DNA of 50,154 nucleotides, taken from assembly GCA_015680685.1 (NCBI GenBank), contig MNCI01026937.1:937352-987505 (forward strand), written 5' to 3'. Under the pieces are notes generated by a model. It was not told where the DNA came from and ran no database searches. It saw nothing but the letters and a program-made list of their open reading frames with translations. This DNA comes from Gnetum montanum (Eukaryota; Streptophyta; Gnetopsida; Gnetales; Gnetaceae). The translations under genes and the position numbers were made by a program. Positions 1 to 8,623 of this stretch are shown piece by piece; the stretch's first letter is position 1, and each line of letters begins with the position of its first letter.

Positions 1-1400
1 ACATAAATGTGCGTACGTTTCTGTGCGTTCCGTAAGCGTATACTATCCTCCTACCATCCTGACTCATTATACGTCCTCCCTGAACTTGTTTCCCGCTATG
101 ACATTCTATCTCCCATTCCCTCCAGCTTTGCTCTTCCATGTTGGCAAGGCAACGCCTGAGTAGCCATGGATGGACGCTGTTCTTGCTTCTACCAATCCGG
201 TGTTTCATATTCTTTGTCGACGTCTTTTGGGCAAGCCCTTCAACCGTCAACAAAGAGGGGCCATTGAAACACCGTGAAAATTGCGGGTCGGCCTCAGGCA
301 AAGATTCGCAATTCAAGCAAGGGCACATGTCAGAATTCCATAAGGGAGTGTAAGACAGAGCAACACCAAGAGGCATGTAGCATCAAGTCCTCAACTTCTT
401 GTGTAGATTCCTGATCGTTCTATGTTTTTTCTATTCACGCTATATCACGCGACATAGCGTAATAGAGCTTAGCGTAATTTTGTTCAAACATAGTCCGGAA
501 TCAGAAGGCTAGTTACTTTGGCATAGGGAGAGGCTTGAGCAGCGTACTATGCAACTTCTTGTGTATTTTGCTAAGTCTTTTGTGCAAGGTCAATTCTACG
601 CTCTGTTACGCACGGCAGCATAATGCGCTCCAAAACAGTCAAAGGCAAAGTCTAAGAAAGTGCAATTGCTCGTCATACGCTCATCACGCAACGTAGCGTA
701 TCACAGTGTATTGCATCGCCAAGTTAGACATCGTCTACGCTTCATTACGCGCGGCTGCGTAAGCGAGCATAAAACAGCTTGAATCTACTTTTTCCAGGTT
801 ATGTTACGCTCGTGCACGCAATGCAGCGTGAATGAGCATAATATAACTCAAAGACAGTTGAAACACGCCTGACGCGCATCTCTTCTTTACACGTGCAATA
901 CGTGAATGAGCGTATTGTGCGTAGTCATGAGGTTTGACGCAAAAATGGTCAAACCAACAGTACCCGAAACATTCGGGACACACGTCATCAGGGTTGTGCC
1001 TTTTCCACAGAGTGTCGCAGCCTATAAAAACCCCAGTTGACAAAGATACGGGGGTTGGCAAATCAAAGAAGCAAAGGCATTTTTCTGAGCACTAGAGCAC
1101 TTATCACTCTTGAGCAAAGATACAGAGAGCAGCGCTTTGGCAATCGTTGACAGCATCACCTTACCGTAGAAACAGAGCACAGTTCACTTTGAGCACCGGC
1201 GACAGGATTAATCGTTCTGCAGGGGAAGACTCTATTGGTCAGAAACAGTTGATCGGTAGACGTCAGAGCTTGACCTTCCTTGCATCCCGGCTTTGGCCCA
1301 TGAGGTAGATCAGATTCCTTCCTGGACAGTTTTCTTGTTATTTTGTGCTTACCTTACATCAAGCAATCGGGGTCTCCCCAGTGTAATGTGGCATACAAAA
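1..1400 (+). repeat. LTR- or promoter-like region of unassigned element
   Basis: No convincing coding frame is seen. Six short CG-containing inverted repeats (437-460, 597-627, 675-701, 736-761, 804-831, 896-917) lie upstream of a TATA box (tataaaa, 1023-1029). A phrase (caacttcttgtgta) recurs near 394 and 551. This layout, a CpG-rich hairpin array followed by a TATA box and an AG/CA-rich leader, is also seen in the U3 of the Athila-like LTRs in this window, although the sequence itself is different. I infer the U3/R part of an LTR or another repeat-borne promoter. No TG/CA ends, PPT or primer-binding site could be fixed, so the boundaries are approximate. Confidence 0.4.
437..917 (+). promoter_or_regulatory. 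Array of six CG-rich hairpins
   Basis: Each unit has complementary arms of about 5-7 bp. Examples are acgctat/atagcgt (437-460), atacgct/agcgtat (675-701), tacgc/gcgta (736-761) and caatacg/cgtattg (896-917). The spacing between the later units is 60-90 bp. The array ends about 105 bp before the TATA box at 1023. This is direct sequence observation; a role as enhancer, factor-binding array or silencing target is inference. Confidence 0.5.
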
Positions 1401-2622
1401 TATACATTTCTTTTCAAGTCAAAGCGTAGATCTTGAAGCTACTTGTTTCTCTTGTGCTAGCCTCCTTTTACTGCGTTTAATGTTATCATCGTTGCGATTC
1501 ATCTACGTCATTTTCCCCTCGTTTTGCAATTCCTCGAATCAGATCGCTCCACAAAATATTCATACTCTTCATTGGTTTACTGATTAGTAAGTCCCTGTCT
1601 GATCGACAAGACCATTCAGGGCACCGCGGATTCGTTTTTCTAGCATAGCCCTCGCACGGATTCGTGGTTAAAACTGTGTACACGGAATTTGTTCGGTATT
1701 TTCCAGATGCCGACGTTTTCTGTCGTTACATTGACCTAGAAGTCACCACAGGAATCTTCATAATGAAGCTTCTAATTCAAAGACTATCACTAAGAAAGTG
1801 AAATTACACTCTATAAATGACTACTCACTATGGCCAATAAGATGAGAAATTTTGATCTATTATTATCTAAAGAAGAATATGTCAAATAATTGGCCCCTAG
1901 GGTTATCATCTAATATCATTATTATGATCTAACAATAACCACAAAGTTAGCTAATAATAGCCATGATGTTGAATTAGAAAGATCAAGCTTAGCACCATTT
2001 ATAAAATTCATAGTGTCAAGGAATGATACTATAGTTAACAACTTCATTAGAATCTATAGCAATAGTTGGTTCATCTATCAAGATAGGAAGACTTATAGAT
2101 TTTCTAGGATTTAAAAGATATTTCTACATTTCTATTTTTAGATGGTGAAAATAGATTTTATGTTGAAAGAGATAGTGTTTCCCAAAAACCAGTTGTTAGA
2201 GTGATTTATTAATGAAGATGAATGCAAAAAAGCATGCATCATTCCCATCATGAAAATCATGATTTCATAGCTAAATATGTCATATTCTGGTATGGTTAAC
2301 ATCATTACTTATTTCATCATTATAAAATACATGAAGAATACAATCTCTTGGCCTTTTCTTATTTTGCTCTATGTCATGGTAAAGGAGGGAAGTCATGTGA
2401 ATTGGTTGTTCATTCTTAAGATGGAAATGAAGGAATAGATACTATTATATTATGCTCCATCATCTCCTTATTTCTCCTATGGCTACCTCTTACTGACATT
2501 TGTTAAAGTATTTGATAATTCTAACATTTTGAATGTTATTGAAAAGAAAAAATAAAGGGTTGGTTTTTTGGATTATTGAACCTAAAAGGAGGGGCAACGA
2601 ATAAGTTCCCAAATTAAAATAT
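1401..2622. other. Gene-less AT-rich stretch with an unidentified decayed reading frame
   Basis: No intact gene is present. Between about 2160 and 2480 the plus strand can be read as protein-like sequence with only a few stops, including a run around LCHGKGGKSCELVVHS. I could not assign it to a family. It may be a relic of a transposon coding region. The rest is featureless AT-rich DNA. Confidence 0.25.
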
Positions 2623-3652
2623 TGTAACACAAAAGCACACACACCAAATTTAATGTGGTTTCCCAACTTGGATAGTCCACACCTGGAGGGTAGATCACTA
2701 GCACCCCTCTAGACTTTGTTGCTCTCAAATGTGGTTGAAGGATCCACACCTTGTATAGTCTTCAAGCCCCACTCCAGAGTGTTGTGCCGCAACACTAGCC
2801 ACTCAACACCACAAGGTCATGTTAAGCTTGGAATGTGGTTTCTAGGTTTCAACAACCTTTACAACCTTGAGCTCTACTCTAGAGTGTTTTACTACAACAC
2901 AAACAACTCAATCCTATAGGATCCCAACAAGCTTAAGCAAGATGCCTTCCTACAAGAAGCACATTAACCCCATAGGACAATAAGAGAGAATAATTACAAG
3001 GGATAAATGCAACTCAATTTTTTGATCCTTGTACATTGAGGTACACCACACTTTACTATGAACAAATGTTGATACAATGAAGAGTAATAAAGATTACAAT
3101 GATTCACAAAATAATTGTATAATGATTACATGTAAGCTTGCATATTTCCCAATCCATATGATGTCTTCTTATAGCTACCAGGTTTCTAAATCCTTCTTAG
3201 AACTCATGCCACAACTAGACAACAATCACTAACAATCATGAAAGACATCTTCTTCATGCTTGAGATGTCTTTCTGAATTTCTCATCTATTCTAAGATGAT
3301 GTCTTTGTTTGGGAAAGACATATTTGTCTAATGAGAGACATCTTTGTCTAATGGAAGATGTCTTTCTAAATCTAGCCTGTATTCTATGAAGATGTCTTTG
3401 CCTTGAGAAAGACATTTTTTGTTTCTTGAAGATGTCTTTGCCTATGTTCACTCCAATTCTCCCAAGACATCTACTATTTCTTAGAGACATCTTTCTTCAT
3501 CTTCCTTTGTATAATGAATTCTTCATTGCTTGTCTAAAAGCTTTCACAATCTAAGTTCTTGTCCTACAAGCACAATAATCACACACACATACAAACAAGT
3601 TTTTCTTCCATTTTTCTTAATGGTTTGACATACCAAAACAAAAAGGTCCACA
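2623..3652 (-). repeat. Ty1/copia-like 3' LTR
   Basis: Read on the minus strand, the segment starts TGTGGACC and ends GTGTTACA, giving TG...CA ends and about 1,030 bp. Immediately before its start on the minus strand is the purine tract ccaaaaagggggaga, the form typical of plant Ty1/copia PPTs. The PPT flanks only the right side, so this is a 3' LTR rather than a solo LTR. Phrases such as the one around 2660-2700 (gtggtttcccaacttgg) resemble plant copia LTRs. No pol sequence of this element is present, so the superfamily call rests on the PPT and LTR style. Confidence 0.55.
3240..3495. repeat. Array of agatgtcttt / aaagacatct motifs in the copia-like LTR
   Basis: About eleven copies of a 10-base motif occur in both orientations (agatgtcttt and its complement aaagacatct, with one-base variants) across roughly 250 bp. 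Copies are seen near 3242, 3263, 3296, 3313, 3334, 3353, 3389, 3408, 3427, 3463 and 3482. Because the orientations alternate, the tract can form many alternative hairpins. It lies within the LTR, in the U3-proximal part on the minus strand. A regulatory role is inference. Confidence 0.6.
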
Positions 3653-3669
3653 ATCTCCCCCTTTTTGGG
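3653..3669 (-). other. Polypurine tract of copia-like element
   Basis: The minus strand reads cccaaaaagggggagat directly in front of the LTR start at 3652. This is the usual plus-strand priming site for Ty1/copia elements. A second near-identical purine tract lies at about 3729-3742, so either the priming site was duplicated or an older copy persists. Confidence 0.55.
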
Positions 3670-4074
3670 AATGTCCAAAACTTAAGAAAATGGGTTAGTC
3701 TTCTCCCAATAATAACACATTAGCTACTTCTCCCCCTTTTTGGACATAACCAAAAAGGATAAAGCATAGAAAGTAAGTGCATAAAAAATATACTAAGAAA
3801 AGCATTAAGACATATAAATTCCTATGGTACCCAAGGTTTAGGATAAGCATGGAGGTTCAATGGCACATAAAAAGGCAAGGATAAATGGTAAAGATAAACC
3901 ACATATAGATAACATGGAAAGCCTACCATATGTCCATAATCATCCTCAAACTATTATATACCATACTGTCACAAGAGTACAACTATCCATAATTATCAAA
4001 CCACATCAATTACATGTGCAAAGTTCCAAAATCACATATGTGAGAGCCAAAAATATCTCATCCTTTTTTACCAT
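3670..4074 (-). mobile_element. Residual 3' internal sequence of the copia-like element
   Basis: About 400 bp of non-coding sequence lies between the copia-like PPT and the left edge of Athila-like element A. It contains no recognisable pol. It ends with accat (4070-4074) next to the A LTR, which would be A's left target-site copy. The matching right copy is not available because A's 5' end is lost. The layout suggests that A inserted into this element. Confidence 0.4.
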
Positions 4075-4888
4075 TGATGAGTGTCGAGATACCCCTACAC
4101 TCAACCATACAAATATGAGCGTAGCACACGCGATCTGGTTGAACTCCGTAGACTAAGTGCCTACACACCCCATGGAACACTTAGGGTTAATCATTCATTG
4201 TCTTCCTAGACTTACTTGTAGTTGTCATGGTGTATGGTTAAGCAAGTCTAAGGTATATGATTTTTATAGTCTTTTATGTTTTTGTCTCCTGTGCTAACAA
4301 GGTGAAGGGTTGAGAAAACTAATTACTAACTCTATTTAATGAACTAAGTATAAATTACCTAGCATCAGCATCCATTCTCACTTACCGTATACACCCTGAA
4401 CCAATGCAACCATGGTTACCAAACACTAATCGTTGCTGGCATCACCACGCGTAACGCACGTGCTCAAAGTGGTCATACTGAGGCACTTAACTAGGAGAGA
4501 AGGGTTGAGAGAGAGAAAATAGTAAATAATAGATAATAAATAATAATAAAGAAAATCCTAATTAGCCTATTCCATGTACTGTAAGGTTTATCCACAAAGC
4601 TTGTCTTTATTGCCATACACAAACTTGTGTTCAGGTACAATGTCTGCTCAAATAAAGATCCGTTTACTTTGGGACTCCTACTGCAGGCACATGGAAAATA
4701 TTCTATCTTTGGAGTGATCAATCTGCCAGAGTTTCCCTACTATCTAGCCTAGGATGAGGAAACAAGGGAGAGCCACCTCTTATTTATAGATATGATGATG
4801 CACCACGATATCACGTACACGATATTGCAGGGGAAGATGTGATATCGTGTACGCAATATCGTGAGGGATGCAATATCACATCCCATCA
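4075..4888 (-). repeat. 3' LTR of Athila-like element A
   Basis: This is an 814-bp LTR. In window orientation it runs TGATGAG...CCCATCA. On the minus strand a PPT (gtcatgggggta) immediately precedes it, which fixes it as a 3' LTR. It aligns along the U5 side with the LTR at 41074-41893: both carry a block with cccctacactcaac just inside the left edge, and similar blocks near 4140-4260 and 41155-41270. U3 has a large inverted repeat (4804-4828 against 4839-4863) built from gatatcg-like pieces, just upstream of a TATA box (tataaataagagg on the minus strand, 4772-4784). Confidence 0.85.
4772..4863 (-). promoter_or_regulatory. LTR A core promoter: hairpin plus TATA box
   Basis: On the minus strand a 25-bp imperfect inverted repeat with a 10-base loop (4839-4863 and 4804-4828) precedes TATAAATA (4777-4784). 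The arms are built from cgatat/atatcg units. This looks like the U3 core promoter, with transcription reading leftwards into R. Confidence 0.6.
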
Positions 4889-4900
4889 TACCCCCATGAC
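4889..4900 (-). other. Polypurine tract, element A
   Basis: The minus strand reads gtcatgggggta directly before the LTR start TGATG at 4888. The same box stands before the LTRs at 19714, 25787, 29197 and 41893. Confidence 0.85.
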
Positions 4901-5169
4901 TAAATGAAAACTCGTCCTCGAGTTCCTTACAATAATATCAGGAAGGTATGGGATTATTGACTTAATGGAAACTAATGGGATGACATGTGAATAGATCATC
5001 ATTACAAGACACAATAAAAATGGTGTTCATGACAACAAGGGTGAACACCTTATTACATTGACATCGTGCCTCATTTGGTAGCTGAGAGAAAAGAGAAGAG
5101 AAAAGAGAGAAGAAGTGTTGCTACTACCAACACCAATATTGCGCCTTTCGTTGTCCATCCATAAGTGCG
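4901..5169 (-). other. 3' untranslated region of element A with conserved box
   Basis: Minus-strand non-coding stretch between the mini-ORF and the PPT. It contains the box ggaactcgaggacgag followed by ttttcatttagtcatggg (about 4894-4929). That box recurs, diverged, in elements B, CD, EF and G. The order catacc-ttc, then a gap, then aaggaactc-aggacaag, then the PPT is shared by all five elements. Confidence 0.65.
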
Positions 5170-5259
5170 TCATCGATCTTTCTCCTTGCATAGCTGCTGC
5201 AGCACTATTCCATTCCAAGTGCTCCCTTCAAATCCGGTCCATTGTTGCATGATCGCCAT
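5170..5259 (-). CDS. Mini-ORF at the ORF3 start site, element A
   Basis: A 29-codon frame begins with ATG at 5259, immediately after a candidate splice acceptor (gtgtgtgcag). It reads through a QQWTG motif (residues 5-9) and ends at TGA (5170-5172). Element B has a matching 23-codon frame at 42211-42282 with the same M-x-I-x-QQWTG start. Elements CD and EF carry the large ORF3 at this place. The mini-ORF may be a remnant left by ORF3 deletion, or a leader peptide of a distinct subfamily. It does not match the ORF3 N-terminus, so I do not claim it is part of that protein. Confidence 0.35.
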   Translation of the reverse strand: MAIMQQWTGFEGSTWNGIVLQQLCKEKDR

Positions 5260-5324
5260 CTGCACACACAACATAGTCTTGTATTAGCAAGGGTAGATGA
5301 ATTTCAATGTAGTTGATACCTTAC
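5260..5324 (-). other. Candidate intron in front of the mini-ORF, element A
   Basis: On the minus strand gtaaggtatcaac (from 5324) leads to a pyrimidine/GT-rich stretch ending gtgtgcag next to ATG (5259). The 65-base length is short for a plant intron. The same pair of motifs occurs in B, and donor-like GGTAT plus an acceptor abutting ATG occurs in CD and EF. Splicing is inferred, not shown. Confidence 0.4.
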
Positions 5325-6654
5325 CTCAGTGAAAGATCATTGGTTGGGTTGTGGTATGGCTGATACGGATCTGAGGATATGTTAATAATAACTATTGAAG
5401 GTGTAGGGGTTAGGAGAAAATTGAAAAACCTCCAGTAGCGAGGGAATGGAGAAAAAAAAGAAATAAGAAGGATGGATAAAAAGAGATAACGGTAACGTCG
5501 ATAAAGTGGATGTCAAGATGGAAATGAACAAACTAAAATGGATTGCAAAATGTTAAGGGAAAGAATTTAACTAATGCACCAAATAGAAATTTCAGTGGGT
5601 CCTCCCCAAAGCAGGCTCATGCCCTTAATGCCTTGACAAACCCACATTCAAAGAGTCCATAGGCTCTGGGAATGTCCTTTGGAACAAGAGTTAAAGTCTT
5701 AACTGTAAGAATTTACCAAAAAGAAAACAATGCATCTACCAAAATATACATTAATGATACAACTAGCAATGACGTGAACAGTGGAGAGAAGGATGGAGAG
5801 AAGAGAATGGAATGGAACCCCAAGAACAAGGTGGTGTACAGCCCCTTGTGTGTTTCGTGATTAATGTGACTTGGCAAATCTCATTCCAACTCTAGCCTCA
5901 ACCAACCATATCTAGTGACTCCGCATCAATGCATTCGGCCAAACCACCCTCTTGAAGTAACAAGAATGCACCTCTAAAGAGCCACCACCATTCTGACGAA
6001 ACAAATGAGGAGAGAATGGGAAGCGAGAAGGGCCTTAGTTAGAGGGAACACTTTTGGTTCCATAACCAATGCTTGTAGCCCAAGAGATTATTTTGTCTAA
6101 GGGGTGTGCTTTGAATTCTCACTTTCTTTGTTTTCTTCTCTTTATTTTTTTTTTGTTTTATGTTTTTATGTGTGAGAACCACACCATGCAAAGACTTCTT
6201 ATTTTTATTAACTTAGCTTCCGATAATTGGGTAGCATCGGAACGGCAAGAAAACTCAAGAAGAAAACATCCAAGCACCCAAGAGAACGGCCAATCACAAA
6301 TGCATCAATTTTTCTTGAAGTTACAACCTTTTCAATCCTTGAGTCCTTCCTTAGTTTGAGAAGTACCTAGTCACCGATTCGTTAAGTTCTTATTAGAAAG
6401 GGACTATACATTTCCAAGCCAAGAGAGACCATAGACTTGGTGGATGGATGGATGAAGTGGACTCATTTCCTGCAATATCAAAAGAAACATACCTTAGTGT
6501 CAACATCATAACTTAAAGGTAAAAACCAAACATTAGCCATCAAATGGAAAAACAATTCATACCATCATGAAGAACACTTATTGGATGACAAACCTACAGG
6601 ATGGGTAACACACACACAAACACACACAAAAAATGGAAAAGTATAACGATGTTG
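5325..6654 (-). other. pol-ORF3 spacer of element A
   Basis: Non-coding minus-strand spacer that aligns piecewise with 42345-43700 of element B and 15000-16100 of CD. Shared landmarks include ctttggggaggaccca (about 5595-5612), the attcaaagcacacccc block near 6100-6120 and tctttgcatggtgtgg near 6180-6197. Short open frames in it are not conserved between copies and are not annotated as genes. Confidence 0.6.
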
Positions 6655-6815
6655 TAAAACAAAAACAAGAAAAATTAAAGAAATTTGTAAAACAAAAACT
6701 TGTAAAACAAAAATGTGTAAGAAAAAAATGTGTAAGACAAAAACTTGTAAAACAAAACATGTAAAACAAAAACATGTAAAACAAAAATGTGTAAAACAAA
6801 AACATGTAAAATAAA
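6655..6815. repeat. Minisatellite with tgtaaaacaaaaa units, element A
   Basis: About ten to eleven tandem copies of a unit of about 15-16 bases (tgtaaaacaaaaac/t with small variants). The matching spot in element B (43702-43792) has fewer copies, and CD has a diverged T-rich counterpart near 14775-14850. It translates on the minus strand into an apparent F/C-rich frame, which is a repeat artefact rather than a protein. Confidence 0.8.
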
Positions 6816-6860
6816 AACTAAAAAGAACTAAGGGCCTCCAATGAACAGCATAGGTGGCCA

Positions 6861-6873
6861 TCTCCCCCATGAC
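6861..6873 (-). other. Internal PPT-like box after pol, element A
   Basis: The minus strand reads gtcatgggggaga. This is nearly the 3' PPT, but it lies at the pol/spacer boundary and is not followed by an LTR. The same box occupies the same place in B (43837-43849), CD (14722-14735) and, weaker, EF (about 21996-22006). Confidence 0.65.
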
Positions 6874-6904
6874 TAAATTGCAAGGGAGAGATCCGAAATA
6901 ATGA

Positions 6905-8612
6905 GCACCTATTTGAATTTCATAAAAGTGCCCAACTTCTTCCCATTGACGTTCTTAGATTAAGGGGTGGAAGTCGGCGACGCTCATACTCCATTGTGTC
7001 TATGCCTTCGTTGTTAACACGAGTTGTCTCCTCAGTTCGTTCCATGCATATTAGGTTGCTCTTTCTAGTAGCTTTCAACCACGGGGTGTCTACTACTAGT
7101 GCGGTTGCTACATACAGGCACCTTTGCATTTGTATTTCTTGAGCACACCGATTACATGGAAGAGATGCTAAACATTCTTCCATGTCATAACCCTCTGAGT
7201 CACTGTATGTGATGCATGGAACTTTCTTCTTCTCAATCTTTCCATATATGTTTATCTTACATATCTGCAAGGAAAGATCGTAGATCCCTAGGTATGCATC
7301 TACTGTACTTAGCCATGGCCTTCCCATTATAATTGGGAAGCCCCCATTGTTACTATTAACTTCTATCACTAGGAATTCAACTGGGTATGACCACCCACAC
7401 ATAGTGGTAATGATGTCCTCCACCAATCCCAAGGGAATGGTTATGGATCAGTCAGCCAGCTCCAGTTGAATGTTGCTCTTCTTAAGTTGGGACAGGTTCC
7501 AGGCTTGATACATTTCTCGTGAAATTAAGTTAACTCCAAAACTTGAGTCAAGAAGAGCCTTGTGTGGTTCACTCCCAATGATTTGTAAATAGATTAAGGG
7601 GCTCCCAGGGTCAGATAGTTTCCTGGGAATGTGGCCTACCTTGATCCAGTCGGTTACGGTATGCATTAACATAATCGTATGCGTACAACTCTGTTGTTGG
7701 ACTGAAGGATGCTCCGAAGTGTTAGATGGTGGAGGAGTGTACATGGGCTCAACTGCTTGTTGCTACAAGAGTTTGTCTGGGCTTTTGGTTTTGAAGAAGG
7801 ATCTTCTCTTTTTACAGTTGTTAGAACCAGCAACAGGTTAAATATTTATAGCTCTCGCAGCGTTACGTTGTTGCAGTTGAGTAGGGAGTTCCCCTTGCAT
7901 TGTTGGAGCAGGTTGTATAGGAACTATAGGTGGAAGAGGTGCAGATGGAGTTGGAGGATGGGATGAGTGTGGAATGCCTCCTAGAGGAGAAGGAGTCCTC
8001 CTAAAGTACTCTCGAACTTGGTAGTGACGTTGGGGAGTAGTGTGACCCATAGAGTCACTTGGAGAAACTGGCTGCTACACATAATAACCATATGGATTGG
8101 GCTACCGGTAAGGGTACTATTGTGTCAGCGGCGGCATCCCCCATGACTGTGGGTATTGCCACTACTGATGCTGTCCGATGGGATGTGGTGGAGTTCCACT
8201 TGGATAGTATGTTAATGGTTGGTGGAACTACCTTGGGTTACCTTGTGAATAAGGTAACCTTCGGGGTGTTTGTCGTTGGTTAAGTCTTGGATTAAGTGCA
8301 TACACCCCAGACTCCTGTAGATGTGAGATAATTGGACAACATCCCTTAGGATGGTCATATTAGCAGATCTCACATCCACCATCATCTTCTGTGTTAGAAT
8401 CCACAACCTCATCAGAGATAGTAACTTTTCCCTTACCCTTGTTATGTGCAGGGCCTAAATCTCTCTGCTTTGTATTACCTTTGTCACTACTTCATTCCTC
8501 CTTAGACTCTTCTATGATTTTCAAGACACTTTCAAGTCTGGAGTCTAAGGAATCCCACAATTGGTCTACCTTAGCCGATACCTTTGTTGTTAATTTTGAG
8601 GTTGGTACCATC
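6905..8612 (-). pseudogene. gag C-terminus and protease remnant, element A (RT/RH/IN deleted)
   Basis: On the minus strand, starting near 8612, the order is: end of gag with a CEIC...DHPKGCC box (about 8338-8374, one internal stop), a proline/glutamine-rich linker, and an aspartic protease region. The protease has LLDSS-FGVNLIS where LLDSG would be expected, followed by the GFPIIMGRPWLSTVD stretch (about 7290-7350). After the protease-RT linker (PCITYSDSE) the sequence runs directly into the post-pol box at 6873. Comparison with B shows that about 2.9 kb corresponding to 43890-46760 (RT, RNase H, integrase) is missing. The copy is broken by several stops and frame changes and could not move by itself. 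Confidence 0.75.
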
Positions 8613-8623
8613 TAACGTCCAAC

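Noticed and set aside
138-353. 71-residue plus-strand frame near the left edge
   Set aside because: No domain, lies in an LTR-like region, and is short; likely chance.
1-1000. CRISPR-like or satellite array from the repeated acgc/gcgt units
   Set aside because: The repeats are short hairpins with irregular spacing and no constant repeat/spacer structure, and the context is a eukaryotic repeat region.
2623-3652. Solo LTR
   Set aside because: A copia-type PPT adjoins its right edge and about 400 bp of internal sequence follows, so it is the 3' LTR of a truncated element.
6565-6870. Minus-strand frame rich in F, C, L and T, looking like a membrane protein
   Set aside because: It is the translation of the tgtaaaacaaaaa minisatellite. 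Element B has the same repeat with a different number of units and no conserved frame.
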